Positions 32,855 to 41,315 of a stretch of DNA of 64,000 nucleotides are shown one piece after another. The DNA is from JAHJDS01 sp964569795 (lineage in GTDB: Bacteria > Desulfobacterota > Desulfarculia > Desulfarculales > JAHJDS01). Made by a program: the position numbers and the translations under genes. The stretch covers positions 1-64,000 of the forward strand of contig CAZMVB010000010.1 in NCBI GenBank assembly GCA_964569795.1, in the 5' to 3' direction. The first letter of the stretch is position 1; the number at the start of each line of letters is the position of its first letter. Below the pieces are notes generated by a model. That model did not search any database. It saw only the letters and a list, made by a program, of their open reading frames with translations, and was not told where the DNA came from.

Positions 32855-34138
32855 ATGCAGATCAAGGCAATGGGTGAATGGTCCAAGAGACTGCTGGCCG
32901 GGGGCGGAATCTTTGTTTTCTTCATCATGGCCTTCGAGGTCATGATCATGATCAGCCCCTTTGCCTTCTTCTTTTACTCGGTCTTCAATCCCATCTTCCA
33001 CTGGCTGGGCGGCCACGAGGCCACCCGGTGGCTGACCCACTTCTTCCTGCCTCATATGATCCTGCCCCCCACCTGGCCCCTCCAGGTCATCCGCGTCCTG
33101 GGGTCGATCCTGTTCGTCGTCGGTTTCGTGACCTTCATCGTCTGCGCCCTCCAGGTCTATCTGGGCAAGATCTTCAAGTGGGGCGTGGCCACCCGGGGTC
33201 TGTACCGGTTCATCCGGCACCCCCAGTATCTGGCCCTGGCCCTGTGGGGCGTGGGCATGGCCATCCTGTGGCCCCGGTTCATCGTCCTGGCCACACTGTC
33301 GCTCATGTTTGTCCTGTACTATCTCCTGGCCCGGGATGAAGAGCGGCGGATGACCAAACGCTACGGGGATTCGTACGGCGACTACCTGAACGCCACGGGC
33401 ATGTTCCTGCCCCGGAGGGTGGAGCGCTGGCTGACCGCCCCCTTCCGGCCCATCAGGCCGGTCCGGCTGAGCCGGTTCGTGGCCGGGGCGACCGTGGTCG
33501 CCCTGGTCATCGGGGCCGGTTTCGCGGGCCGGGCCCTGACCCTGGCCTCGTTCGATTTTCAGACCCAGGGCAACGTCACCCTGGTGTCGATCATGCCCGA
33601 GGACGTCCCGGCCGGCGCCCGGGTACTTTCGGCCATCATCAAGGCCCGGAAGTCCGGAGCGGCCGCCTGGCTCAACGGCCGGCATGACTACCTGGGCTAC
33701 GTGATGCCCGTGGATTACATCATGCAGGGTATGATCGCCGACACCGGGGCCGAGCATCACCTCTTCAAGCAGCACCACACCCTGGCCCTGATCATCGACT
33801 GGGTCCTGCACCCCTTCAGTCACCTGCGGCAGTCTCCCATGGCCCGCATGGCCCACCACCTGGGGGTCGATCCGGCCCTGGCCCGAAGGCATCATTGCCC
33901 CCTGGGTATCAGCGCCCCCCAACTGAAATGCGATCAGTGTCCCTATCGCCGGGTCATCCTGGTCGAGGTGAGGCGCCCCTCCCCCGGTCATTTCTCCGGC
34001 AAGAGCCTGCTGGACATCGACACCACCCGGGTCCCGGTGGGGTTCATGGACATTGACACCCGCACCGGCCGCATCGTCAGCCTCAAAAAGGTCAATCCCC
34101 TGACCGCCTGGAGTAACGTCCCCACCCCGGCCATGTAG
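32855..34138 (+). CDS. Isoprenylcysteine-methyltransferase-like membrane protein with a large C-terminal extension
   Basis: In this 427-residue protein, residues 1-190 have four hydrophobic helices and the ICMT/PEMT motif RGLYRFIRHPQYLALAL followed by LARDEERRMTKRYGDSYGDY, as in bacterial membrane phospholipid or isoprenylcysteine methyltransferases. Residues 205-225 are another membrane helix. The remaining about 200 residues are soluble and His-rich (EHHLFKQHH, MAHHLG, ARRHHCP), with a KCDQCPYRR Cys pair. I do not recognise this extension; a metal site is an inference. A strong terminator follows. Confidence 0.7.
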   Translation: MQIKAMGEWSKRLLAGGGIFVFFIMAFEVMIMISPFAFFFYSVFNPIFHWLGGHEATRWLTHFFLPHMILPPTWPLQVIRVLGSILFVVGFVTFIVCALQVYLGKIFKWGVATRGLYRFIRHPQYLALALWGVGMAILWPRFIVLATLSLMFVLYYLLARDEERRMTKRYGDSYGDYLNATGMFLPRRVERWLTAPFRPIRPVRLSRFVAGATVVALVIGAGFAGRALTLASFDFQTQGNVTLVSIMPEDVPAGARVLSAIIKARKSGAAAWLNGRHDYLGYVMPVDYIMQGMIADTGAEHHLFKQHHTLALIIDWVLHPFSHLRQSPMARMAHHLGVDPALARRHHCPLGISAPQLKCDQCPYRRVILVEVRRPSPGHFSGKSLLDIDTTRVPVGFMDIDTRTGRIVSLKKVNPLTAWSNVPTPAM

Positions 34139-34152
34139 CCCCAAAAGCGGCG

Positions 34153-34192
34153 CGGCCCCCGGACCGTCCAACTCCGGGGGCCGTGTTTTTTT
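34153..34192 (+). terminator. Rho-independent terminator
   Basis: A perfect 11-bp stem (34153-34163 with 34173-34183) with a 9-nt loop is followed by TGTTTTTTT. It ends the ICMT-like transcript. Confidence 0.93.
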
Positions 34193-34261
34193 CCGGCGGC
34201 CCGGCGACCCGTGTCGGTCTCGGCTCCGCCGGCGCCCTTGACCCGTGATCCAATTTTTGAC

Positions 34262-34325
34262 TTGACATCCCGCCCTGGCCGGGCTATTGTTTTACTATAC
34301 GGATCATAATATCACATAGTGAAAC
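34262..34325 (+). promoter_or_regulatory. Promoter and inverted-repeat operator of the iclR-aroA-like operon
   Basis: TTGACA (34262-34267), 17 nt, TATTGT (34285-34290). Overlapping the expected start of transcription is a spaced inverted repeat, GTTTTACTAT (34289-34298) and ATAGTGAAAC (34316-34325), 9 of 10 positions matching. This is a likely autoregulatory IclR-type operator. Its half-site TTTYAC/GTRAAA recurs upstream of the UbiD gene. Confidence 0.6.
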
Positions 34326-34327
34326 AT

Positions 34328-35092
34328 ATGGCGGTCAAAGCGGTAGAATCCCTGAGACGGGGCCTGCAGATCCTGGAGGCGTTCAGCGCCGACCAGCCGT
34401 ACCAAAAACTATCCGAAATAACAAAAAAAACAGGCCTGCCCAAGCCGACCGTGTATCGCCTCCTCCAGACCCTGGTCGCCCTGGACTTTGTCAAATACGA
34501 TCCCGAGGAGACCTTCTACCGCCTGGGACCCAAGGTCATGTCCCTGGGGTTTTCGGTCCTGTCCGGCCTGGACGTCCGGGAGGCGGCCCTGCCCTACCTG
34601 GAGCAACTCTCGCGCAAACTAGACCAAAACGTCAACCTCGGCGTGCTGGACGGCCGCGAGGTCATCTACGTGGCCCGGATCAAGCGGCGCCGCATCCTCA
34701 ATATCGACCTGAGCGTGGGCAGCCGCCTGGGCCTGCACAACACCTCGATCGGCCGGGCCATCCTGGCCTGGTTGAACGAGGCCGACCGGGAACGCATCCT
34801 GGCCGAACTGCCCGGCGACGCGGCCGAGGCCTATGGTCCCGGGGCCGAGGGGTTGCGGGTCGAGCTGGCCCGGGTGCGGGATCAGGGGTACGCCATCTGC
34901 GATGAGGAGTTCGCCGTGGGTCTCCGGGCGGTGGGGGCCCCGGTGTTCAACGCCCAGGGCGAGGTCGAGGCGGCGATCAACGTGCCCGTATTCAGTCCCA
35001 TGTGCAGCCGGGAGGAACTGGAGTCAAAGATCACCCCCCGGCTCCTGGAGGTGGCGGCCCAGGTCTCCCGGGTCCGGGGTTACCAGGGCTGA
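34328..35092 (+). CDS. IclR-family regulator 1
   Basis: This is a protein of about 254 residues with an N-terminal winged helix (VESLRRGLQILEAF; KLSEITKKTGLPKPTVYRLLQTL, about residues 5-50). Its C-terminal ligand domain is of the IclR type (NLGVLDGREVIYVARI; SIGRAILAW; GYAICDEEF; GAPVFNAQGEVEAAINV). Such regulators often activate aromatic or carboxylate catabolism in response to a pathway metabolite. The ATG at 34328 gives a typical IclR start; a GTG at 34319 lies inside the proposed operator. Neither has a Shine-Dalgarno, so the message may be nearly leaderless. It heads the operon of the aroA-like gene and the TRAP transporter. Confidence 0.9.
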   Translation: MAVKAVESLRRGLQILEAFSADQPYQKLSEITKKTGLPKPTVYRLLQTLVALDFVKYDPEETFYRLGPKVMSLGFSVLSGLDVREAALPYLEQLSRKLDQNVNLGVLDGREVIYVARIKRRRILNIDLSVGSRLGLHNTSIGRAILAWLNEADRERILAELPGDAAEAYGPGAEGLRVELARVRDQGYAICDEEFAVGLRAVGAPVFNAQGEVEAAINVPVFSPMCSREELESKITPRLLEVAAQVSRVRGYQG

Positions 35093-35165
35093 GCGATCGC
35101 CCGGCCGGCCTGAGCCGGGAGGTCCTGAACATCCAGCGGCGCTGTGGTCACAACAGGAGACGACC

Positions 35166-36443
35166 ATGAAGTTCATTGTCGAGCCGTCGTCCTTGAAGGG
35201 AACCGCGACCATCCCCGGTTCCAAGTCCAACACCACCCGGGCGGTGTTCATCGCCTCGCTGGCCCAGGGAAGAAGCGTGATCATGAATCCCCTGGTCGGC
35301 CGCGACTGCATCTCGACGGTCGAGGTCTGCCGCGGTTTCGGGGCCCAGATCGAGATGGGAACCGACTGGGTGGTCGAGGGCCTGGGCGGCCGGCTCATCT
35401 GCCCGGACGACGTGCTGGACATGGGCAATTCGGGAACGACCTATTACATCGCCACGGCCGTGGCCGCCCTGGTCAACGGCTTCACCGTGATCAACGGGGA
35501 CCATCAGATCCGCTATCGCCCGGCCGGCCCGCTGGTGAACGCCCTGAACGACCTGGGGGCGATGGCCCTCTCGACCCGGGGCGGCGGGGTGGCCCCCCTG
35601 GTGGTCCGGGGGGTCCTGCGGGGGGGCAAGACGTCCCTGCCCGGGGTCAACTCCCAGTGGCTGACCCCGCTCCTTTTGACGGCCCCGCTGGCCCAGGGGG
35701 ACACCGAGGTCCTCGAGGACGACCTCCAGGAGCGGCCCTACATCGACATGACCATGGGCTGGCTCAGCCGCCAGGGCATCGACTTCAGCCACGACAACTA
35801 CGAGCGGTTCCTCATCCGGGGCGGCCAGTCCTACCGGGCCTTTGAGGAGGCCATCCCGGCCGACTGGGAATCGGCCACCTTTCCCCTGGTGGCCGCGGCG
35901 GTGACCGACAGCGAGATCACCCTGATGGGCCTGGACACCGGGGACTTCCAAGGGGACAAGGCCATCGTGGACATCCTCGGCCAGATGGGGGCCGACGTCG
36001 AGGTCCGCGATTCAGGCCGGGGCGGGATCACTGTCAAGGGCGGCCGGAAACTGACCGGCATCGAGATCGACTGCGGCGATCTGCCCGACGCCCCGCCCAT
36101 CCTGGCCGTCCTGGCCACCCGGGCGGCGGGCAAGACGGTGCTCCACAACCTGGGGGCCTCCCGCCTCAAGGAGACCGATCGTCCTGGCTCGATCTACGAG
36201 GAGCTGACCAAGATGGGCGCCCGGATGAAAATGGACGCCGACAGCCTGACCGTCTGGGAAAGCGACCTGACCGGGACCACCCTCGACGGCCATACCGATC
36301 ACCGGATCGTGATGTCGTGCGCCGTGGCCGGCCTGATCGCCAAAGGGACGACCGTGGTCAGCGACGCCGAGTATCACGCCATCTCTTTCCCCACTTTTTA
36401 CGAGGTCATGTCCGCCCTGGGCGCGGACATTTCCACGGTCTGA
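35166..36443 (+). CDS. EPSP synthase-like enzyme (AroA paralogue) with altered PEP site
   Basis: This 425-residue protein has the EPSP synthase fold and length. Conserved against E. coli AroA, by eye: K20-S21 and R25 in PGSKSNTTRA (K22, S23, R27), G-N-S-G-T (89-91), the DLPDAPP aspartate (D313), KETDR (E341, R344) and DHR (R386). Changed: the Arg after G-N-A-G-T-A-M is Tyr94, the PEP-binding Arg124 is Gln114, and Lys411 is Ile406. Phosphate and shikimate-type contacts are thus partly kept while phosphoenolpyruvate contacts are lost, so a reaction other than aromatic amino-acid synthesis is likely. It is encoded between an IclR regulator and a TAXI TRAP transporter, in an operon. AGGAG precedes ATG 35166. 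Confidence 0.82.
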   Translation: MKFIVEPSSLKGTATIPGSKSNTTRAVFIASLAQGRSVIMNPLVGRDCISTVEVCRGFGAQIEMGTDWVVEGLGGRLICPDDVLDMGNSGTTYYIATAVAALVNGFTVINGDHQIRYRPAGPLVNALNDLGAMALSTRGGGVAPLVVRGVLRGGKTSLPGVNSQWLTPLLLTAPLAQGDTEVLEDDLQERPYIDMTMGWLSRQGIDFSHDNYERFLIRGGQSYRAFEEAIPADWESATFPLVAAAVTDSEITLMGLDTGDFQGDKAIVDILGQMGADVEVRDSGRGGITVKGGRKLTGIEIDCGDLPDAPPILAVLATRAAGKTVLHNLGASRLKETDRPGSIYEELTKMGARMKMDADSLTVWESDLTGTTLDGHTDHRIVMSCAVAGLIAKGTTVVSDAEYHAISFPTFYEVMSALGADISTV

Positions 36444-36455
36444 AGGAGGTCAACC

Positions 36456-37424
36456 ATGAAGAGAATCTGTATCGTGGCCGGGACGGTCGTCCTGGCAATG
36501 GCCGTGGCCGCGGCGGCGGCCGGGATCAAGCGGATCAGCATCGGCACGGCCGGCACCGCCGGGGCCCTGTACCCCATGGGCGTGGCCATGGCCCAGACCA
36601 TCAACCGCCACGTGCCCGGCGTCAAGGCCTCGGCCGAGGCCAGCGCCGCCTCGCTCGAGAACATCCGCAACCTGGCCCAGGGCAAGGTCGATTGGGCCAT
36701 CAGCCAGAACGAGATCGCCTATCTGGCTTACAACGGCCGCGGCGTTTACAAGGGCCGGGCGGTCAAATCGCTCCGCTCCCTGTTCGGGACCCTGATCTCC
36801 TGGGCCCAGATCTTCGCCGCCGCGGACAGCCCCATCAAGACGGTCCGCGATTTCAAGGGCAAGCGCATCGGCGTCGGCGCCCCGGGCAGCGGCGGCGAGA
36901 GGACGGCCAAGATGATCCTGGGCTATTACGGGCTGACCTACAAGGACATCAAGCCGGTCTTCATGTCCAATACCGAGATGGTCGCCGCCCTCAAGGACGG
37001 CACCATCGACGCCTTCATCATCACCCACCCCCTCCGGTCCGCGGCCCTGCTGGATCTGACCACCAGCTTCAAGGTGAAGATGATCCCGGTGGCCGATCCG
37101 GGTTTCTACAAGAAGTACCCCTTCTACACCATGCGCCTGGTCCCGGTCGGGACCTATCGCCACGTCAACAAGCCGGTGCCCACCCCCACCAGCCGGGTGG
37201 TGATGTACACCAGCACCCGGGTCCACCTGAGCACGGCCCAGGTCTATGCCCTGCTCAAGGGCATCTGGGAACACAGCGGCGAGTGGACCAACACCCACCC
37301 GGCCGTGAAAAAATACACCACCCTCAAGGACGCCGTGAAGGGCCTGGCCGTCCCCCTGCACCCCGGGGCGGTCAAGTACTACCGGGAAAAGGGCCTCAAG
37401 ATCCCGGCGGCCCTGATCAAGTGA
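36456..37424 (+). CDS. TAXI-family TRAP transporter substrate-binding protein
   Basis: This 322-residue protein has an N-terminal signal peptide (MKRICIVAGTVVLAMAVAAAAA), placing it in the periplasm. The TAXI signature is clear: ISIGTAGTAGALYPMGVAMA, ASAASLENIRNLAQGKVDWAISQNE and R-I-G-V-G-A-P-G-S-G-G-E. These proteins bind carboxylates such as glutamate or 2-oxoglutarate, but the ligand is often unknown. A perfect AAGGAGGT overlaps the stop of the aroA-like gene, showing tight coupling. Its permease follows 0.5 kb later. Confidence 0.93.
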   Translation: MKRICIVAGTVVLAMAVAAAAAGIKRISIGTAGTAGALYPMGVAMAQTINRHVPGVKASAEASAASLENIRNLAQGKVDWAISQNEIAYLAYNGRGVYKGRAVKSLRSLFGTLISWAQIFAAADSPIKTVRDFKGKRIGVGAPGSGGERTAKMILGYYGLTYKDIKPVFMSNTEMVAALKDGTIDAFIITHPLRSAALLDLTTSFKVKMIPVADPGFYKKYPFYTMRLVPVGTYRHVNKPVPTPTSRVVMYTSTRVHLSTAQVYALLKGIWEHSGEWTNTHPAVKKYTTLKDAVKGLAVPLHPGAVKYYREKGLKIPAALIK

Positions 37425-37439
37425 GACGGTCGGCCTGAG

Positions 37440-37940
37440 GTGAAGGCGGGAACCCTGGTCGCCCTGGTGGCGTGCCTCCTGACCCTGTCCGGCCTCGCCC
37501 CGTCCGTGGCAACGGGCGGGGCGAAGCCGGTCGCCGGGGCATTGATCATCGACAATCCCCGGACCGGGCTTCGTCGGGTCATTGCCCTGGCCGGGGTGCG
37601 GCGCCTGACGATCAGGTTCTTTCACTCCTATGACCGCCAGTGGGTCGAGGAGACCTTCCGGGCGTCAAACGGTCGGTTCGTCCCGACCGCGGTCGTCTAT
37701 CGGGACGATTCCTATGACTACCGGGACACCCGTTACCACGCCCGGATCAAGGTGGGCCGCCACCGGATCCGCCTGAGCGCCATCCGGCCGGCCCCGACCG
37801 ACGACCTGAAGCGGATCATCTACCGGGTGGCCTACACCCGCCCCCAGCAGCTCATCCTGAGCGGCCCGGGACAAAAGCGCTCGCTGGCCTTCACCAGGTG
37901 GGGGCGGCCCGGCGACCGCCTGATCTTCCATCTGCGGTGA
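37440..37940 (+). CDS. DUF1850 protein of the TAXI TRAP transporter
   Basis: This 166-residue protein has a signal peptide-like start, followed by the DUF1850 pattern: RLTIRFFHSYDRQWVEETF (H-S-x-x-x-x-x-V-E-E), YDSYDYRD-type acidic stretch and L-S-G-P-G-Q-K near the end. The family is regularly encoded between TAXI substrate-binding protein and fused permease genes and is presumed to assist transport at the membrane. GTG 37440 is the likely start. Confidence 0.8.
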   Translation: MKAGTLVALVACLLTLSGLAPSVATGGAKPVAGALIIDNPRTGLRRVIALAGVRRLTIRFFHSYDRQWVEETFRASNGRFVPTAVVYRDDSYDYRDTRYHARIKVGRHRIRLSAIRPAPTDDLKRIIYRVAYTRPQQLILSGPGQKRSLAFTRWGRPGDRLIFHLR

Positions 37941-37947
37941 GGCGGGC

Positions 37948-39876
37948 ATGACCGAGACCGGCCCAGTCCAATCCCCGAAGCGCCAGCCGAGCGGACCGGC
38001 GCGCTGGCTGCTGTTCGTCGTGGCCGTGGGACTGGCCTGCTTTCACCTCTACACGGCGGCCTTTGGTCTGTTCTCGCCCCTGTACCAGCGGTCGATCCAC
38101 CTCATCGGGCTGATGACCATCGGCTTCATCATCTACCGCCTCTATTCCGGGGCCAAAGGAAGCAACCCAGGGGTCCTGGACTGGGGGCTGATCCTGGGCA
38201 TGCTCGGTCTGGGGGCCTACTTCCTGGTCGCCTTTGCCCCGGCGGCCGTGCTCAACCGCGGCATCATGGGGCCGACCGAGCTGGAGACCTGGGTCGGGGC
38301 GGCCCTGATCGTGTTGATCCTCGAGGGGACCCGCCGGGCGGTGGGCCTGCCCATCGTCCTGGTGGGGGTGGCCTTTCTGGCCTACGGCGTGCTGGGGCCC
38401 TACCTGCCCGATTTCATCGCCCACAAGGGCTACGGCGTGCATCGCCTGGTAAGCTACCTGGTCTGGACGACCGAGGGTGTGTTCGGGATCCCGGTGATGG
38501 TCTCGGCCACCTTTGTCATCGTCTTCATCATCTTCGGGGCCTTTCTGGACAAGCTGGGCGCGGGCCAGTTGTTCATCCAGCTGGCCCTGGCCCTGACCGG
38601 CCGCCGCCGGGGAGGCCCGGCCCTGACCGCGGTGGTGTCCAGCGGCCTGATGGGCAGCATCTCCGGCTCGTCGGTCTCGAACGTGGTCACCACCGGCACC
38701 TTCACCATCCCGCTGATGATCCGGACCGGCTATTCCCCCCTGTTCGCCGGGGCGGTCGAGGCCGTGGCCTCGACCGGCGGCCAGATCATGCCGCCGGTGA
38801 TGGGGGCCGGGGCCTTTGTCATGGCCGAGCTGCTGGGGATCTCCTACGACCGGGTGGCCCTGGCCGCGGCCATCCCGGCCCTGTTCTACTTCCTGTCCAT
38901 CGGTCTGATGGTCTATTTCCAGGCCCGGCGGAAGCGGCTGACCGTGTTCAGCGGCGAGGACCTGCCTCAGGTGAAATACATCCTGCGCCGGGGGTTCCAC
39001 CTGATGCTGCCCCTGGTCGTGCTCATCTATTTGCTGGTCTTCCGCCGGCTGTCGCCCATGCTGGCCGGGCTGTGGGCGATCATCAGCCTGGTGGGCACGG
39101 CCTCGCTGTTCATCCTGATCCGCGAGCGGCGGTTTCCCTGGCGGGAGATCTTGTCCGCCCTGGAAATGGGGGCGGTCACCGCCGTGCCCGTGGCCCTGGC
39201 CTGCGCCACGGCCGGCATCGTCATCGGCGTGGTCTCCCTGACCGGACTCGGGGTCCGCTTCACCCAGATGGTCATCCACCTCTCGGGCGGGATGCTGTGG
39301 CTGGGGGCCCTGCTGACCATGATCGCCTGCATCATCCTGGGCATGGGCCTGCCCACCACCGCCGCCTACATCATCACCGCCATTTTGGGCGTCCCGGCCA
39401 TGGTCAAGATGGGGGTCGTCCCCATCGCCGCCCACATGTTCATCTTCTACTTCGCCATCATCTCGTTCATCACCCCGCCGGTGGCCATCAGCGCCTACGC
39501 CGCCAGCGGCATCGCCCAGACCAACGCCATGAAGACCGGGTTCCTGTCGTTCAAGCTGGGCCTGGCCGGGTTCATCGTGCCCTTCCTGTTCATCTACAGC
39601 CCGGCCATCGTCCTGGCGGGAAACCTGTGGAACCTGATCACCGACTCGGTGACCGCCGTCCTGGGCATCGCCGCCCTGGCCGGCAGCCTGACCGGCTGGC
39701 TGTTCATGGACCTCTCGCCCTGGCTGCGGCTGGTGATATTCGGCTCGGCCATCGCCCTGATCGTGCCCAATCTGCTGGTGGGGGCCGTCGGGGCCGTGCC
39801 CCTGGCCCTGATCCTGGCCACCGCCCGGATCAGGCAGCGGCGGGAACGGCCTTCACCCGAGGAAGTCGCCAGTTGA
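37948..39876 (+). CDS. TRAP transporter fused 4TM/12TM permease (TAXI type)
   Basis: This 642-residue inner-membrane permease combines the small (DctQ-like) and large (DctM-like) subunits. The N-terminal four helices include LHLYTAAFGLFSPLYQRSIHLI-type sequence. The large domain has GSISGSSVSNVVTTGTFTIPLM, GGQIMPPVMGAGAFVMAEL and GLPTTAAYIITAILGVPAMVKMG, all typical of fused TAXI permeases. It drives Na+- or H+-coupled uptake of the ligand of the binding protein at 36456. The operon order iclR, aroA-like, SBP, DUF1850, permease suggests that the aroA-like enzyme acts on the imported compound. Confidence 0.94.
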   Translation: MTETGPVQSPKRQPSGPARWLLFVVAVGLACFHLYTAAFGLFSPLYQRSIHLIGLMTIGFIIYRLYSGAKGSNPGVLDWGLILGMLGLGAYFLVAFAPAAVLNRGIMGPTELETWVGAALIVLILEGTRRAVGLPIVLVGVAFLAYGVLGPYLPDFIAHKGYGVHRLVSYLVWTTEGVFGIPVMVSATFVIVFIIFGAFLDKLGAGQLFIQLALALTGRRRGGPALTAVVSSGLMGSISGSSVSNVVTTGTFTIPLMIRTGYSPLFAGAVEAVASTGGQIMPPVMGAGAFVMAELLGISYDRVALAAAIPALFYFLSIGLMVYFQARRKRLTVFSGEDLPQVKYILRRGFHLMLPLVVLIYLLVFRRLSPMLAGLWAIISLVGTASLFILIRERRFPWREILSALEMGAVTAVPVALACATAGIVIGVVSLTGLGVRFTQMVIHLSGGMLWLGALLTMIACIILGMGLPTTAAYIITAILGVPAMVKMGVVPIAAHMFIFYFAIISFITPPVAISAYAASGIAQTNAMKTGFLSFKLGLAGFIVPFLFIYSPAIVLAGNLWNLITDSVTAVLGIAALAGSLTGWLFMDLSPWLRLVIFGSAIALIVPNLLVGAVGAVPLALILATARIRQRRERPSPEEVAS

Positions 39877-39982
39877 CCGACGTCCCGAGTTCTGGCCCGA
39901 TTGATCCATGGGCCGGAGACATCCCGATTTTTTAATTACGTTCGCTGCTGGTGTGTACCAGGTACCCGGGGCAAGGCGGGCG

Positions 39983-41314
39983 CTAACCGTGTTTGGCGCG
40001 TAGGTCCTTGAAGCGCCGGGCCTTGACCTCGTAGCGGGGCAGGGAGCCGTAGGGGTGGACCTCGAGCCCGTAGCCCAGGTTGGTCTTGAGCCGAAGCTCG
40101 TTGGCCAGCCGGGCCAGGACCGCGGCCTCGGCCCCCTCGGCCCCGGGGCGAAGTTCGACCTTGAGGGTGATGCTTTCTCGATCTCCCTGCCGCTCGACCA
40201 CGACCTCGTACTCGTGGCCCAGCTCGTCGAACCCCCGGACCACGGCCTCGATGGACCCCGGTGACAGGAGCACCCCCTTGACCTTGGTGATGTCGTCCGC
40301 CCGGCCCAGGACCCCGCCGGCGATCAGGGGGAAGGTCCGGCCGCAGGGGCAAGGGGCCTCGGCCCACTGGATGATGTCCTTGGCGTCGAACCGGAGGCAG
40401 GGCTGGGCCCGGCGGTCAAAGGCGGTAATTATCAGCCGGCCCGGACGCCCGGGCTCGTCGATTTTCCGGCCGGTGACCACGTCCTCGATCTCGACCAGGA
40501 ACATGCCCTGATTGACGTGCATCCCGCCGGGCTGCTCGGCGCACTCGTAGCTCCAGGCCCCGATCTCGGTCGCCCCGGCGTGATCGAAGACCTTGGCCCC
40601 CCAGGCCGCCTCGAGCCGGGCCTTGGTCGCCGGAATGGACGCCCCGGGCTCGCCGGCGCAGGTTATTTTGGTAACACCCAATCCCGTGGGGTCGATCCCC
40701 AGGTCCTCGTGGGCCACCCGGGCCATGTTCAACAGATAGGTCGGCGTGCCCATCAGGGCCGTGGGCCGCAGCTCCTGCATCTTGAGGACCCGGGCCGCCG
40801 TGTCCAGCCCGCCGCCGGGCACGACCTCGCAGCCCACCTTCTCGGCCGCGGTGTGCCCGCACCAGAAGGCGATGAACACGTTGTAGCCGAAGGCGAGGAA
40901 TACCCGGTCCCTCGGCCGGTAGCCCTGGGCCCACAGGATGTAGGACCAGCACTCGGACTGCCACTCCCAGTCGGCCCAGGTGTCGGCCTGATAGACCGGC
41001 CGCCCGGTGGTCCCCGAGGTCTGATGGAACTGGGAGACCTCGGTCAGGGGCACGCACAGCCGGCTGCCGTAGGGGAACGGCCCCTCGACCTGGGCCGCCT
41101 GGAGCCGGGCCTTGTCCACCTTGGGCACCCGGGAGACGTCGTCCCAGGTCTTGATGTCGCCCGGCTCCAAGCCGGCCTCCTGGAACAGGCGCCGGTAAAA
41201 GGGCGAGCGAGCGTAGGCCCAGGCCGCCAGGCGCTGGAATTTCGCCAGTTGGAGGCGCCGCAGGCCTTCCGGGTCCAGGGTCTCCAGGACCGGGTTCCAG
41301 TAGGGAATTTTCAA
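39983..41314 (-). CDS. Phenylacetate-CoA ligase (PaaK)-like enzyme
   Basis: This protein of about 443 residues belongs to the PaaK branch of AMP-forming ligases. Motifs are FHQTSGTTGRPVYQADT near 95-111, a YNVFIAFWCGHTAAEKVG stretch, HAGATEIG near 245, RFDAKD and GRADDITKVKGVLLSP near 335-350. These enzymes activate arylacetic or aryl carboxylic acids. A TTG at 41314 has AGGGG 8 nt upstream and starts one base after the preceding stop; GTG 41323 is an alternative. It is the last gene of the ubiD, iclR, Tm-1-like operon, so probably acts in the same pathway. Confidence 0.88.
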   Translation of the reverse strand: MKIPYWNPVLETLDPEGLRRLQLAKFQRLAAWAYARSPFYRRLFQEAGLEPGDIKTWDDVSRVPKVDKARLQAAQVEGPFPYGSRLCVPLTEVSQFHQTSGTTGRPVYQADTWADWEWQSECWSYILWAQGYRPRDRVFLAFGYNVFIAFWCGHTAAEKVGCEVVPGGGLDTAARVLKMQELRPTALMGTPTYLLNMARVAHEDLGIDPTGLGVTKITCAGEPGASIPATKARLEAAWGAKVFDHAGATEIGAWSYECAEQPGGMHVNQGMFLVEIEDVVTGRKIDEPGRPGRLIITAFDRRAQPCLRFDAKDIIQWAEAPCPCGRTFPLIAGGVLGRADDITKVKGVLLSPGSIEAVVRGFDELGHEYEVVVERQGDRESITLKVELRPGAEGAEAAVLARLANELRLKTNLGYGLEVHPYGSLPRYEVKARRFKDLRAKHG

Positions 41315-41315
41315 A

